10,741 nt of DNA from Rhodospirillaceae bacterium UBA3470. GTDB lineage: Bacteria; Pseudomonadota; Alphaproteobacteria; Rhodospirillales; Casp-alpha2. The translations under genes and the position numbers were made by a program. The notes under the pieces were generated by a model, which had not been told where the DNA came from, did no database searches, and saw only the letters and a program-made list of their open reading frames with translations. Positions 1 to 6,593 of the stretch are shown here, in pieces. Location of the stretch: positions 1-10,741 of the forward strand of contig DFRF01000088.1 of assembly GCA_002378125.1 (NCBI GenBank), in the 5' to 3' direction. How positions within the stretch are numbered: the stretch's first letter is position 1; every line of letters starts with the position of its first letter.

Positions 1-1332
1 AGCCCCGGCCACTGGATACATGCGGCTCGATCCCGCAAAGAAGTCACCAGCCAACTGAGCGATGACCCGCCATTGGGCCGGGCTAGTGTCCTGGGCTTCG
101 TCTACCAATATGTGGTCGATGCCGCCGTCTAACTTGTAATGCACCCATGAGACACCGCCTTTGTTGGAGAGCAGGGCGGCAGCCTTAGTTATCAAGTCAT
201 CGTAGTCGAGAAGGCCGCGAATACTCTTAAGCCGTTCATAGGACTCCAATAGCGCATGGCCAATGGTCAGCACTGCGGCCGTGTTGTCGGCGATTGCAAC
301 CGTTTTCAGGGTCTCGCTGACACCGTAAATCCGGGTTTGTTCGACCAAAAGGGCATCCAGCGCAGACGGATCGGCTTCGGCCTGTTTCTTGGTGATGAGA
401 CCCTTAGCGGCGCGCGGCGCGCGTTTCTGGGTCAGGAATACCGGCAGGTATTGATTAATTAACATCGTCGCGCGGACGGAAGGATCGACGGTAAGCCATG
501 TCGTGAGCAGGCTGGCCCGTTCCTGATCCTTCGGTGATCCTTCCGCTAATGTCCCGCAGGCGGCCTTCAGGGCAGTGGCGTTGAAGGCGTCGTCGCAAAC
601 AGCGGCGGCAATCACGTCGCGTTCGGTCTCTTCCTGCCTTAGTCCAACGGCCCGGCGTCCGGCGGCGATGACCGCATCCAGGCTACCGTGCCTAGCAATT
701 AAGGCGCCCAAGCGGCCCCGCGCGGCATCCATCTCCGCCATGGCGTCGGCGAACCCATTTTCATCCACCAGACCGGCCAAGTGAACCATGGCGCGGGCCA
801 AAACTGCCGAGTCCCGCCTGAGCGACCGACGCAGGAGCGCATCACGTGTTTCCACCCGTAGCTCAGCCGCGTGGCGTTCGTCGATGACCTGGAAGTTCGG
901 CACCACGTTTGCCTCAAGGGGGAACCGTCCCAATAAAGACTCACAAAATGCGTGGATGGTTCGGATCTTCAGTCCGTCGGGCGCGTCCATGGTTTCGGCG
1001 AACAGGCGGCGCGCGCGGGTTCGCTCATCGTCCGTGGCCGGCCGATCCAGGAGGGCTCGCAACTTATCATCCAGCAAGCCGGCCTCTGCGGCGGCCAAAT
1101 TTCCCAGACGATCGTTCAGGCGGTTCGCCATCTCGGCGGCGGCGGCCTTGGTGAAAGTCAGGCAAAGAATCCGTTCTGGCCGGGTCCCGGCTAGCAGAAG
1201 GCGGGTGATCCGGTCGATCAGGACGCGTGTCTTGCCCGTGCCAGCGTTGGCCGAAACCCATACGGATTGTCCTGGATCGGCGGCGAGGACCTGGGCGCTC
1301 GTCCCCGTGGCTGCTTTTGGCGCGGTGCTCAT
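1..1332 (-). CDS. addA: AddA, helicase-nuclease subunit A of AddAB (N-terminal 444 residues, cut by window edge)
   Basis: AddA is the UvrD/Rep-type (superfamily 1A) ATPase motor of the AddAB double-strand-break resection complex, which degrades ends and loads RecA. The frame stays open from the ATG at 1332 to the window edge, giving 444 residues. The visible part carries the SF1 motifs: a Q-motif glutamine at residue 14, Walker A ANAGTGKT at 28-35 (K34), motif Ia LTFTKAAAAEM near 58-68, IRTIHAFCESLLGRFP near 123-138, and the Walker B/motif II block ILVDEAQDT ending near 416 (DE at 411-412). The remaining helicase motifs and the C-terminal nuclease domain lie outside the window. The start is supported by a GGAGAGG Shine-Dalgarno six bases upstream and by an ATGA overlap with the addB stop, which implies translational coupling. 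The family assignment is firm; only the missing C-terminus is unknown. Confidence 0.95.
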   Translation of the reverse strand, partial: MSTAPKAATGTSAQVLAADPGQSVWVSANAGTGKTRVLIDRITRLLLAGTRPERILCLTFTKAAAAEMANRLNDRLGNLAAAEAGLLDDKLRALLDRPATDDERTRARRLFAETMDAPDGLKIRTIHAFCESLLGRFPLEANVVPNFQVIDERHAAELRVETRDALLRRSLRRDSAVLARAMVHLAGLVDENGFADAMAEMDAARGRLGALIARHGSLDAVIAAGRRAVGLRQEETERDVIAAAVCDDAFNATALKAACGTLAEGSPKDQERASLLTTWLTVDPSVRATMLINQYLPVFLTQKRAPRAAKGLITKKQAEADPSALDALLVEQTRIYGVSETLKTVAIADNTAAVLTIGHALLESYERLKSIRGLLDYDDLITKAAALLSNKGGVSWVHYKLDGGIDHILVDEAQDTSPAQWRVIAQLAGDFFAGSSRMYPVAGA

Positions 1333-4295
1333 GACTTACCTCTCCGCCCGTACCATTCCCGGAGACGCGCCAGATGATCGTAGGTTCCAAACCGGCCCGC
1401 GAACATTGGACGGGGCTGTGACAAGTAAGGCGTATTTGGGTCCTCGTACTTGTGGATCAGACGGGTCAGGCCTTTTACAGCGTCAGCCACCGTGGTTTCC
1501 AGGTCCAGATTGACGACACGTTCCTGGCCCGGATAGCGTCCTCCGGACAAGCGGATATAGGTCAAGTTGGCGACCATATAACCCCGTGCGACCGCGAAGC
1601 CGCCGGAGTTGGCGATGGCGGCCTCCAACGGCAACTGTGGCGTCAGGCCCGCGGTCACCTGTTTGTCCGTTGGTAGTTGGCCGGTCTTGTAGTCGATGAT
1701 GGCAAGTCCCACGTCCGGCCGAGCATCAATCCGGTCGGCCCGTGCCTTGAGGGTGAACGACGTTTGCAGACCGTCGAAGATGCGTACGCCGTCCACTTCG
1801 GTGGCAACTGTGCGCCAGCCGGCATCTCGGCGTCGGCGTTCGTTATCAATGAACCACGCCGCGATGCGCTGAAACCGTGGCCACCAGAAAGCTCGTATGC
1901 CCGGCCGAGACATATGAGATTCGAAATGCTGGTGGCCGATATCCAGTAAGGCTTGCTCAGCGTTGGGGGGCAAATTTTTTGGATGGGCCGTAATGAATTC
2001 ATCCAATACGCCGTGTATAATTGTGCCCCGATCGGCGGCACCCGGATCGGCGTCGATCGGGTCCAACGGCCGGAGTCCTAGGATATGCCTGGCATAGATC
2101 GCGTAGGGATCTCGAATGAGGCTCTCCACCTGGGTGACGGAAAGTTGTGTGGGGCGCGCTTCTGTGGGCGGGGTGGGCCGCGGTGCTGCGACGTTTACTG
2201 TGACCGCGGGCCGATCCAAGGCATTCACCCAATCCAGCCATGGCGTCCTCCGCGCCAAACTGGCGGCCCGCCCGTGCCGGGCTAGTAGATTGTCGATGCG
2301 CCGCAGCCATCGGCAAGGCACGGTTGGCGTCCCATTGACTCGTTCCGCCCGGGTCAACATGACTGCACGGGCATTCAGGCCCTGGACGAAATCATGGGCC
2401 GATAGACCGACCCGGCGTTCCGGAAGTGGGAGGCCTAATTCCGCCGTCATAGGGCGACTCATCCAGGGGCTGGCAGGGGTTTCTGCCGGCCAGGTGCCTT
2501 CGTTAAGGCCACCAAGGATTAAAAGGTCAGCACTTTGCAACCGCGCCTCCAAAGGCCCCCAGATGGCAAGACGGGGATGGGCGCCGTAGCGCGGCCGCAC
2601 CACACGCCCACCCATAAGCGTTTCGAAGAATGCCGCGAAGCGGGGCAGTGGTAAGTCCACGGCGTCGCCCCATTCAAGAATCTCAGCGATGAACCTAGCC
2701 GCCTGTTCACCGGCCTCGCCGGCCCACAAGCGTTCGCGTCCAGATATTCTGTCGGTGGCGGCCAAGGCTTCCGCGCAATTAACAAGATTACGCGTTATTG
2801 CGACGAGCGGAAGTTCATCTTCTGGAGGAATTGCCAACATAGGATTCAGGGCTTCGGAAAGGCGTTCGACGAAGACTTTGAGATCTGGCTCTCCTTCGGG
2901 CAAGGCATCTAGGAGGCCGGCAATACCGGGGCTCGGCCGGGGCCCGCGCAGGGTTGATGTCTCCAGCCGACGCGCCAGGCGCCGCAGCATGTCCGGCGCA
3001 TAGCCGGCAGCGGCGAGGGGGTGTTTCAATAGGGCGAGTACGGCGATGGGCGCTAGGTCTTCGGCTACGACGTCGGCGGTCAGACGCAAGAACGCCCCTG
3101 TTGGTGTCTGAGCCAATGGAAGGCCGGCAGAATCATCGACGTCGATTCGCCATCGCTTCAGCTCGGCCGTCACCCGACGTGCCAAGCTCCGATCCGGTGT
3201 GACCAGGGCGGCCTTACGGCCTGGGGTTTCTAGAGCCTCGCGCATGGCCAGGGCGATCGCCGTCGCTTCCTCGCGGGGGCCGGGGCAATCGATCCGATGA
3301 ATGCCGTCCAGCGCATCATCAAGGGATAGGGAAGTTGGCGCTGATGGTGGGGTGGATGCCGGGGCGAGGGCCGCGTTGACTAATTGCTCGCGGCTGTTGG
3401 CCGGTTTCGCGCTGAGGCATGGCCAATGCGTGACCTCTTCGCGTGCAACGCCCATCTGTTTAAGGAGTTGCGCCATCCCGAACTGCGGATGAGGTGGATC
3501 CAGAAGCTGCCAGATTGCGTCTTCAGTCGCCAGATCGAGGCCTGGCAGGATGACCCCGCCTCGGGGCAGGCGCGAAATCACTGATAGCAAATTCGCCGTC
3601 GCAGGTATGGAACCGGTGGATCCGGCCGCGATCACAATGTCGCGGGGCGGCGTTTTAGACCACAGCCGCGCCCGGGTCTCTAACAGCCGGTTGCGGCGAT
3701 CAGCCGGATCGACGCTCCCTTCGGCGGCCAAAAGATCAGGCCAGACGTCGGTGATCACCCTGAGGAAATCTAGGGTCATCTGCCAATGGCTGGCGAAGTC
3801 CTCCGGGACTAGGTCCTGCAGGCGATCAAAATTACTGCGTTCGGTGTGCACCTGGTCAAGAAGTCGGGCTAGTTCATGGGCCAGGCGCGCGGCTTGGTCG
3901 GGGGTGGTTGCGGTGTTCGGTTGCGCCAGTATCAGGCGGGTCAACAGCAGCTGGCGTCGCATTCCGTGTATCGCCGGCGGTATCGACATGACCGCCTCGC
4001 CGCCAAAACCGGCGTCCGTACCCATGAGCCCCGATGCGCCGATGAGAAGCTCATCCTCATCCAAATCACCCAGCGGCAGCAGGCGCGGCAGCAGAACGGG
4101 CGTGCCGCCGCTGTTGCGCAAGAACGCATCGCGCAGGGCCCGGCAGGCGCGGCGCGTAGGCAGCAAAATCGTGGCAGCGGACAGCGCGTCCGGGGTGTCG
4201 CCGACCTGGGCGCGGATTCCAGAAGCCAGGCTATCGACGAACGGCAGGCTTGCGGGAATTGTGTAGACTTTGGGTTTGGCCAGATCGTCTTGCAA
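1329..4295 (-). CDS. addB: AddB, helicase-nuclease subunit B of AddAB (alphaproteobacterial type)
   Basis: AddB is the partner of AddA in double-strand-break processing. It contributes a nuclease and a helicase-like scaffold. From the proposed TTG start the protein is 988 residues. The N-terminus (KVYTIPASLPFVDSLASGI) and ILLPTRRACRALRDAF are typical of the family. The SF1-like region has no Walker A, as expected for a subunit with a dead helicase fold. The C-terminal PD-(D/E)XK nuclease begins at TQLSVTQVESLIRDPYAIYA, with the conserved histidine in GTIIHGVLDEF (H761), ARADRID, and the catalytic IIDYKTG (D868, K870). No cysteines flank the nuclease, so the 4Fe-4S cluster of Bacillus AddB seems absent. 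Start: the first ATG in frame is at 4385, but it overlaps murU by 85 bases and adds 30 Arg-rich residues unlike AddB. The TTG at 4295 lies 5 bases after the murU stop but has only a weak ribosome site. The stop overlaps addA by ATGA. Confidence 0.95.
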   Translation of the reverse strand: MQDDLAKPKVYTIPASLPFVDSLASGIRAQVGDTPDALSAATILLPTRRACRALRDAFLRNSGGTPVLLPRLLPLGDLDEDELLIGASGLMGTDAGFGGEAVMSIPPAIHGMRRQLLLTRLILAQPNTATTPDQAARLAHELARLLDQVHTERSNFDRLQDLVPEDFASHWQMTLDFLRVITDVWPDLLAAEGSVDPADRRNRLLETRARLWSKTPPRDIVIAAGSTGSIPATANLLSVISRLPRGGVILPGLDLATEDAIWQLLDPPHPQFGMAQLLKQMGVAREEVTHWPCLSAKPANSREQLVNAALAPASTPPSAPTSLSLDDALDGIHRIDCPGPREEATAIALAMREALETPGRKAALVTPDRSLARRVTAELKRWRIDVDDSAGLPLAQTPTGAFLRLTADVVAEDLAPIAVLALLKHPLAAAGYAPDMLRRLARRLETSTLRGPRPSPGIAGLLDALPEGEPDLKVFVERLSEALNPMLAIPPEDELPLVAITRNLVNCAEALAATDRISGRERLWAGEAGEQAARFIAEILEWGDAVDLPLPRFAAFFETLMGGRVVRPRYGAHPRLAIWGPLEARLQSADLLILGGLNEGTWPAETPASPWMSRPMTAELGLPLPERRVGLSAHDFVQGLNARAVMLTRAERVNGTPTVPCRWLRRIDNLLARHGRAASLARRTPWLDWVNALDRPAVTVNVAAPRPTPPTEARPTQLSVTQVESLIRDPYAIYARHILGLRPLDPIDADPGAADRGTIIHGVLDEFITAHPKNLPPNAEQALLDIGHQHFESHMSRPGIRAFWWPRFQRIAAWFIDNERRRRDAGWRTVATEVDGVRIFDGLQTSFTLKARADRIDARPDVGLAIIDYKTGQLPTDKQVTAGLTPQLPLEAAIANSGGFAVARGYMVANLTYIRLSGGRYPGQERVVNLDLETTVADAVKGLTRLIHKYEDPNTPYLSQPRPMFAGRFGTYDHLARLREWYGRRGKS
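1339..1345 (-). promoter_or_regulatory. addA ribosome-binding site inside addB
   Basis: GGAGAGG on the minus strand lies six bases before the addA ATG, within the last codons of addB. It fixes the addA start and supports translational coupling through the ATGA overlap. Confidence 0.7.
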
Positions 4296-4300
4296 CGGGC

Positions 4301-5068
4301 TTATCGGTGTTTGGTTTCGGCGAAGGTCGTTTGCATATAGGACTCCGCCTCGTCCAGGCCGTCGGGTGTGCCGATGTGGAACCATTCCCCATCATGGACC
4401 ATGCCGAACAGGCGATCTGCCTCCAACGCTCGATCATAGACCCAATTGAGGGAAAACGAACCCTCGGGCGCATTCCTGAGGACCTTTGGATTGAGGATCT
4501 GCACACCAGCGAATAGCCATGGCGCTACTTCCTGTTCGACACGGCGAATAAGTTTTCCATCGGCCTCGCATTGGAAATCACCCAGGCCGTTGTACCCATA
4601 GGCGTCAACCGTCGAATGAAGCATCAAGAGGGCATCCATCTTGTCGGGCGCCCATTGCATGGCCAGGCGCGCAAGGGTATCGGTCGGGCCGTTTAGCCAG
4701 AAGGCATCACCATTAACTACGAAGAACGGCTCATCGCCCAGCATGGACAGGGCATTTTTCACGCCGCCGCCCGTTTCTAAAAGGTTTTTTTCGTGCGAGA
4801 AATGCAGGGTGGCGCCATCGTAGCAATTATAGTGGCGCTTAATCTTGTCGGCGAGGTGATGCGTATTGATGACCACGTCTGTGACGCCCATGGCTTCCAG
4901 GCGCTGCAGGGCGTGGGTCAATAACGGCTTACCGTCTACCTTTATCATCGGCTTCGGCGTCTTGTCGGTGATTGGCCGCATGCGTATACCGTGGCCGGCG
5001 GCCAGGATCATGGCGCGTCGAGGAACATTGGCTGTCTTTGCTGTCTTGTTATTGTTCTTGGTATTCAT
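4301..5068 (-). CDS. murU: MurU-like N-acetylmuramate 1-phosphate uridylyltransferase (sugar nucleotidyltransferase)
   Basis: This is a 255-residue nucleotidyltransferase of the NTP_transferase family. Residues 20-41 hold the pyrophosphorylase signature: MILAAGHGIRM followed by RPITDKTPKPMI. The metal-binding aspartate is D121 in FFVVNGDAFW, preceded by the LLETGGGVKNAL loop near 96-107. Length and motifs match MurU, which joins UTP and MurNAc alpha-1-phosphate to give UDP-MurNAc, bypassing de novo synthesis by MurA/MurB (the fosfomycin target). Motifs alone could also fit other sugar-1-phosphate nucleotidyltransferases. The MurU call rests on the directly adjacent AmgK-like kinase, which makes the substrate; this pairing is known from Pseudomonas and Caulobacter. 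The start overlaps the amgK stop by ATGA. The first 18 residues (MNTKNNNKTAKT...) form an unusual Asn/Lys-rich extension before the Rossmann strand, with no alternative start in a better place. Confidence 0.85.
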   Translation of the reverse strand: MNTKNNNKTAKTANVPRRAMILAAGHGIRMRPITDKTPKPMIKVDGKPLLTHALQRLEAMGVTDVVINTHHLADKIKRHYNCYDGATLHFSHEKNLLETGGGVKNALSMLGDEPFFVVNGDAFWLNGPTDTLARLAMQWAPDKMDALLMLHSTVDAYGYNGLGDFQCEADGKLIRRVEQEVAPWLFAGVQILNPKVLRNAPEGSFSLNWVYDRALEADRLFGMVHDGEWFHIGTPDGLDEAESYMQTTFAETKHR

Positions 5069-6084
5069 GACTGTCTCGTCGGGTTCGGTGGCGTGATCCT
5101 GAGGTTTGGCGGCACGTGTTCAGCAAACCAGGCCGCAACGGCATCAAGGGCTGGGTGTTTCAAACTTGCGTCCAGCAATCTCCAGACCCGGGGAATATGC
5201 AATAGATAGGCAGATTTTGCATCCCGCACGCAGAGCCGCGTGAAGATACCGATCACCTTGGCGTGCCGTTGCGCCGCTAGAATGGCGAAGACTGTCCGGA
5301 AAGCGTCTCGGTTGAGATTGGGGAAGGCCGAGAAGTAGCGCCCTATCATGTTCGCGATAAGATCGGGTGGGATGTCGCGTCGCGCATCCTCAAGGAGTGA
5401 CATGAGATCATAGGCAGCCGGTCCGGCAACCGCGTCCTGGAAGTCGAGCAGGCCGCAGGCCCGGGTTCCGTTGCGATCGGCAAGCCACATGAGGTTGTCG
5501 ACATGAAAATCTCGCAGCACAAGGGTCGGCGGGTGGCAGGCCGCCTGCGTCAGGCTGTCGCGCCAGGCGGCCAGGTAACTGGCGCGGACCGGCGCCGGTG
5601 TTGGCGCGCCCGTAATTGCTGGCATAAACCAGTCGGGAAGCAGCAGGGTCTCCTGGTTCAGCAATTCCAGGTCATAGGGTGCAAGGCCTGGCGGCAGGCT
5701 CTCGGCGGTCGGTCGTCCATGCAAGTCGATCAACAGATCGACCGCCATAGCGTACATGTCAGCTTCGCGCTCTGGCGTCTCAGACAGGACGCGTGTATAG
5801 GTATGATCGCCCAGGTCTTCGATGATTAGTAATCCGTGTTTCAGATTCTCCGCTATTATGCGGGGCGCCGAATAGCCAAGAGCAGCCAGGTGTCGAGCCA
5901 TGGATACGAAGGACTGGATATCTTCCTGGGGTGGCGGCGCGTCCATTAGGACTGCCGTCCGCGGTCCCTCACGCAACCGTTCATATCGGCGAAAGGACGC
6001 ATCGTCGGCCAACGGACGGCGGGCTCTCGGATCCCATCCATTGGCCTGCAAAAATGTGTTGATCTGATCTTCGCGATCAGACAT
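5065..6084 (-). CDS. amgK: AmgK-like anomeric N-acetylmuramate/N-acetylglucosamine kinase (aminoglycoside phosphotransferase fold)
   Basis: This is a 339-residue kinase of the aminoglycoside phosphotransferase (APH) superfamily. The nucleotide-binding N-lobe includes DASFRRYERL near 30 and LIIEDLGDHTYTRVL, the hinge region. The catalytic loop is LVLRDFHVDNLMWL, where D192 is the base and N197 binds metal. The metal aspartate follows in GLLDFQDAVAGPAAYDLMSLLEDARRD. The LRDFHVDN form and the downstream DAVAGPAAYDL block are typical of the AmgK branch, which phosphorylates MurNAc and GlcNAc at C1 in cell-wall recycling. The neighbour murU uses that product. The chosen start (ATG at 6084) has GGAG six bases upstream; an in-frame ATG at 6108 would add eight residues but lacks a comparable site. 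The gene overlaps tsaE by 8 bases and murU by 4. Older annotations often call this family simply phosphotransferase. Confidence 0.87.
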   Translation of the reverse strand: MSDREDQINTFLQANGWDPRARRPLADDASFRRYERLREGPRTAVLMDAPPPQEDIQSFVSMARHLAALGYSAPRIIAENLKHGLLIIEDLGDHTYTRVLSETPEREADMYAMAVDLLIDLHGRPTAESLPPGLAPYDLELLNQETLLLPDWFMPAITGAPTPAPVRASYLAAWRDSLTQAACHPPTLVLRDFHVDNLMWLADRNGTRACGLLDFQDAVAGPAAYDLMSLLEDARRDIPPDLIANMIGRYFSAFPNLNRDAFRTVFAILAAQRHAKVIGIFTRLCVRDAKSAYLLHIPRVWRLLDASLKHPALDAVAAWFAEHVPPNLRITPPNPTRQS

Positions 6085-6571
6085 GCATGGCTCCGTCACC
6101 GATCCCATCGATTAACCGCGCCTGCCAATACCCAAAGCCCATTAGGCAAGCCTTGCGAGCGGATTCTCGGCCACAAGCTGCCAGGTGGATTTCCAGCCGG
6201 TTTGCCGGCATCCAAGCGCCCAGGCGGTCTGGCCATTCAATTAGGGAAATACCCTCCGCAAAGGCCTCTTCGATACCCAGTTCGAGGACCTCTTCGGGTG
6301 CCGTCAAGCGGTAAAGATCGAAATGGAAGACGGGGGCCGCATCTGCCGCGTAAACCTGCACAAGCGTGAAGGTGGGACTGGGAATGTCTTCATCAATACC
6401 CGCATAGGCGCGGATAAATCCGCGAGCGAAAACTGATTTTCCCATGCCCAGATCGCCGAACAGGGCGATAACGTCGCCCGGACCGACAGCTCTAGACAGG
6501 CGGACGGCTAGCGCCTCAGTCGCGGCTTCGTCAACCAATGTCAAGTTCAAACTGTTGTCAGCTTCAATCAT
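6077..6571 (-). CDS. tsaE: TsaE, ATPase of the tRNA threonylcarbamoyladenosine (t6A) complex
   Basis: TsaE is the small P-loop ATPase that works with TsaB and TsaD to place threonylcarbamoyl on A37 of ANN-decoding tRNAs. The protein has 164 residues, slightly above the usual 150-160. Walker A is GDLGMGKS at 39-46 (K45); the usual form is GDLGAGKT, and the Met and Ser changes are conservative. Further family blocks are SPTFTLVQVY at 65-74, FHFDLYRL at 82-89 with D85, and ISLIEWPDRLG at 108-118 with E112 and W113. The ATG at 6571 is preceded at seven bases by GGAG. A longer frame opens at 6622 but would overlap the divL end and lacks family similarity. The gene begins 22 bases after the divL stop and runs 8 bases into amgK. 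tsaB and tsaD are not in the window, so TsaE is separated here from its partners. Confidence 0.96.
   Translation of the reverse strand: MIEADNSLNLTLVDEAATEALAVRLSRAVGPGDVIALFGDLGMGKSVFARGFIRAYAGIDEDIPSPTFTLVQVYAADAAPVFHFDLYRLTAPEEVLELGIEEAFAEGISLIEWPDRLGAWMPANRLEIHLAACGRESARKACLMGFGYWQARLIDGIGDGAMHV
6091..6094 (-). promoter_or_regulatory. amgK ribosome-binding site inside tsaE
   Basis: GGAG on the minus strand lies six bases before the ATG at 6084, inside the 3' end of tsaE. It decides between that start and the in-frame ATG at 6108, which has no comparable site. Confidence 0.6.
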
Positions 6572-6578
6572 CGGGCGG

Positions 6579-6582
6579 CTCC
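6579..6582 (-). promoter_or_regulatory. tsaE ribosome-binding site
   Basis: GGAG on the minus strand sits seven bases before the ATG at 6571, in the short gap after the divL stop. It supports this start over the upstream in-frame ATG at 6622, which lies within divL. Confidence 0.6.
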
Positions 6583-6593
6583 GCTGAGCGGTA

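Noticed and set aside
454..465. TTAATTAAC inside addA as a CtrA-type site
   Set aside because: It lies within coding sequence, lacks the TTAA-N7-TTAA spacing, and is far from any start.
788..1513. Long plus-strand open frame of 241 codons
   Set aside because: It is antisense to addA and addB, is Arg/Ser-rich as expected from the reverse of GC-rich coding DNA, and resembles no protein family.
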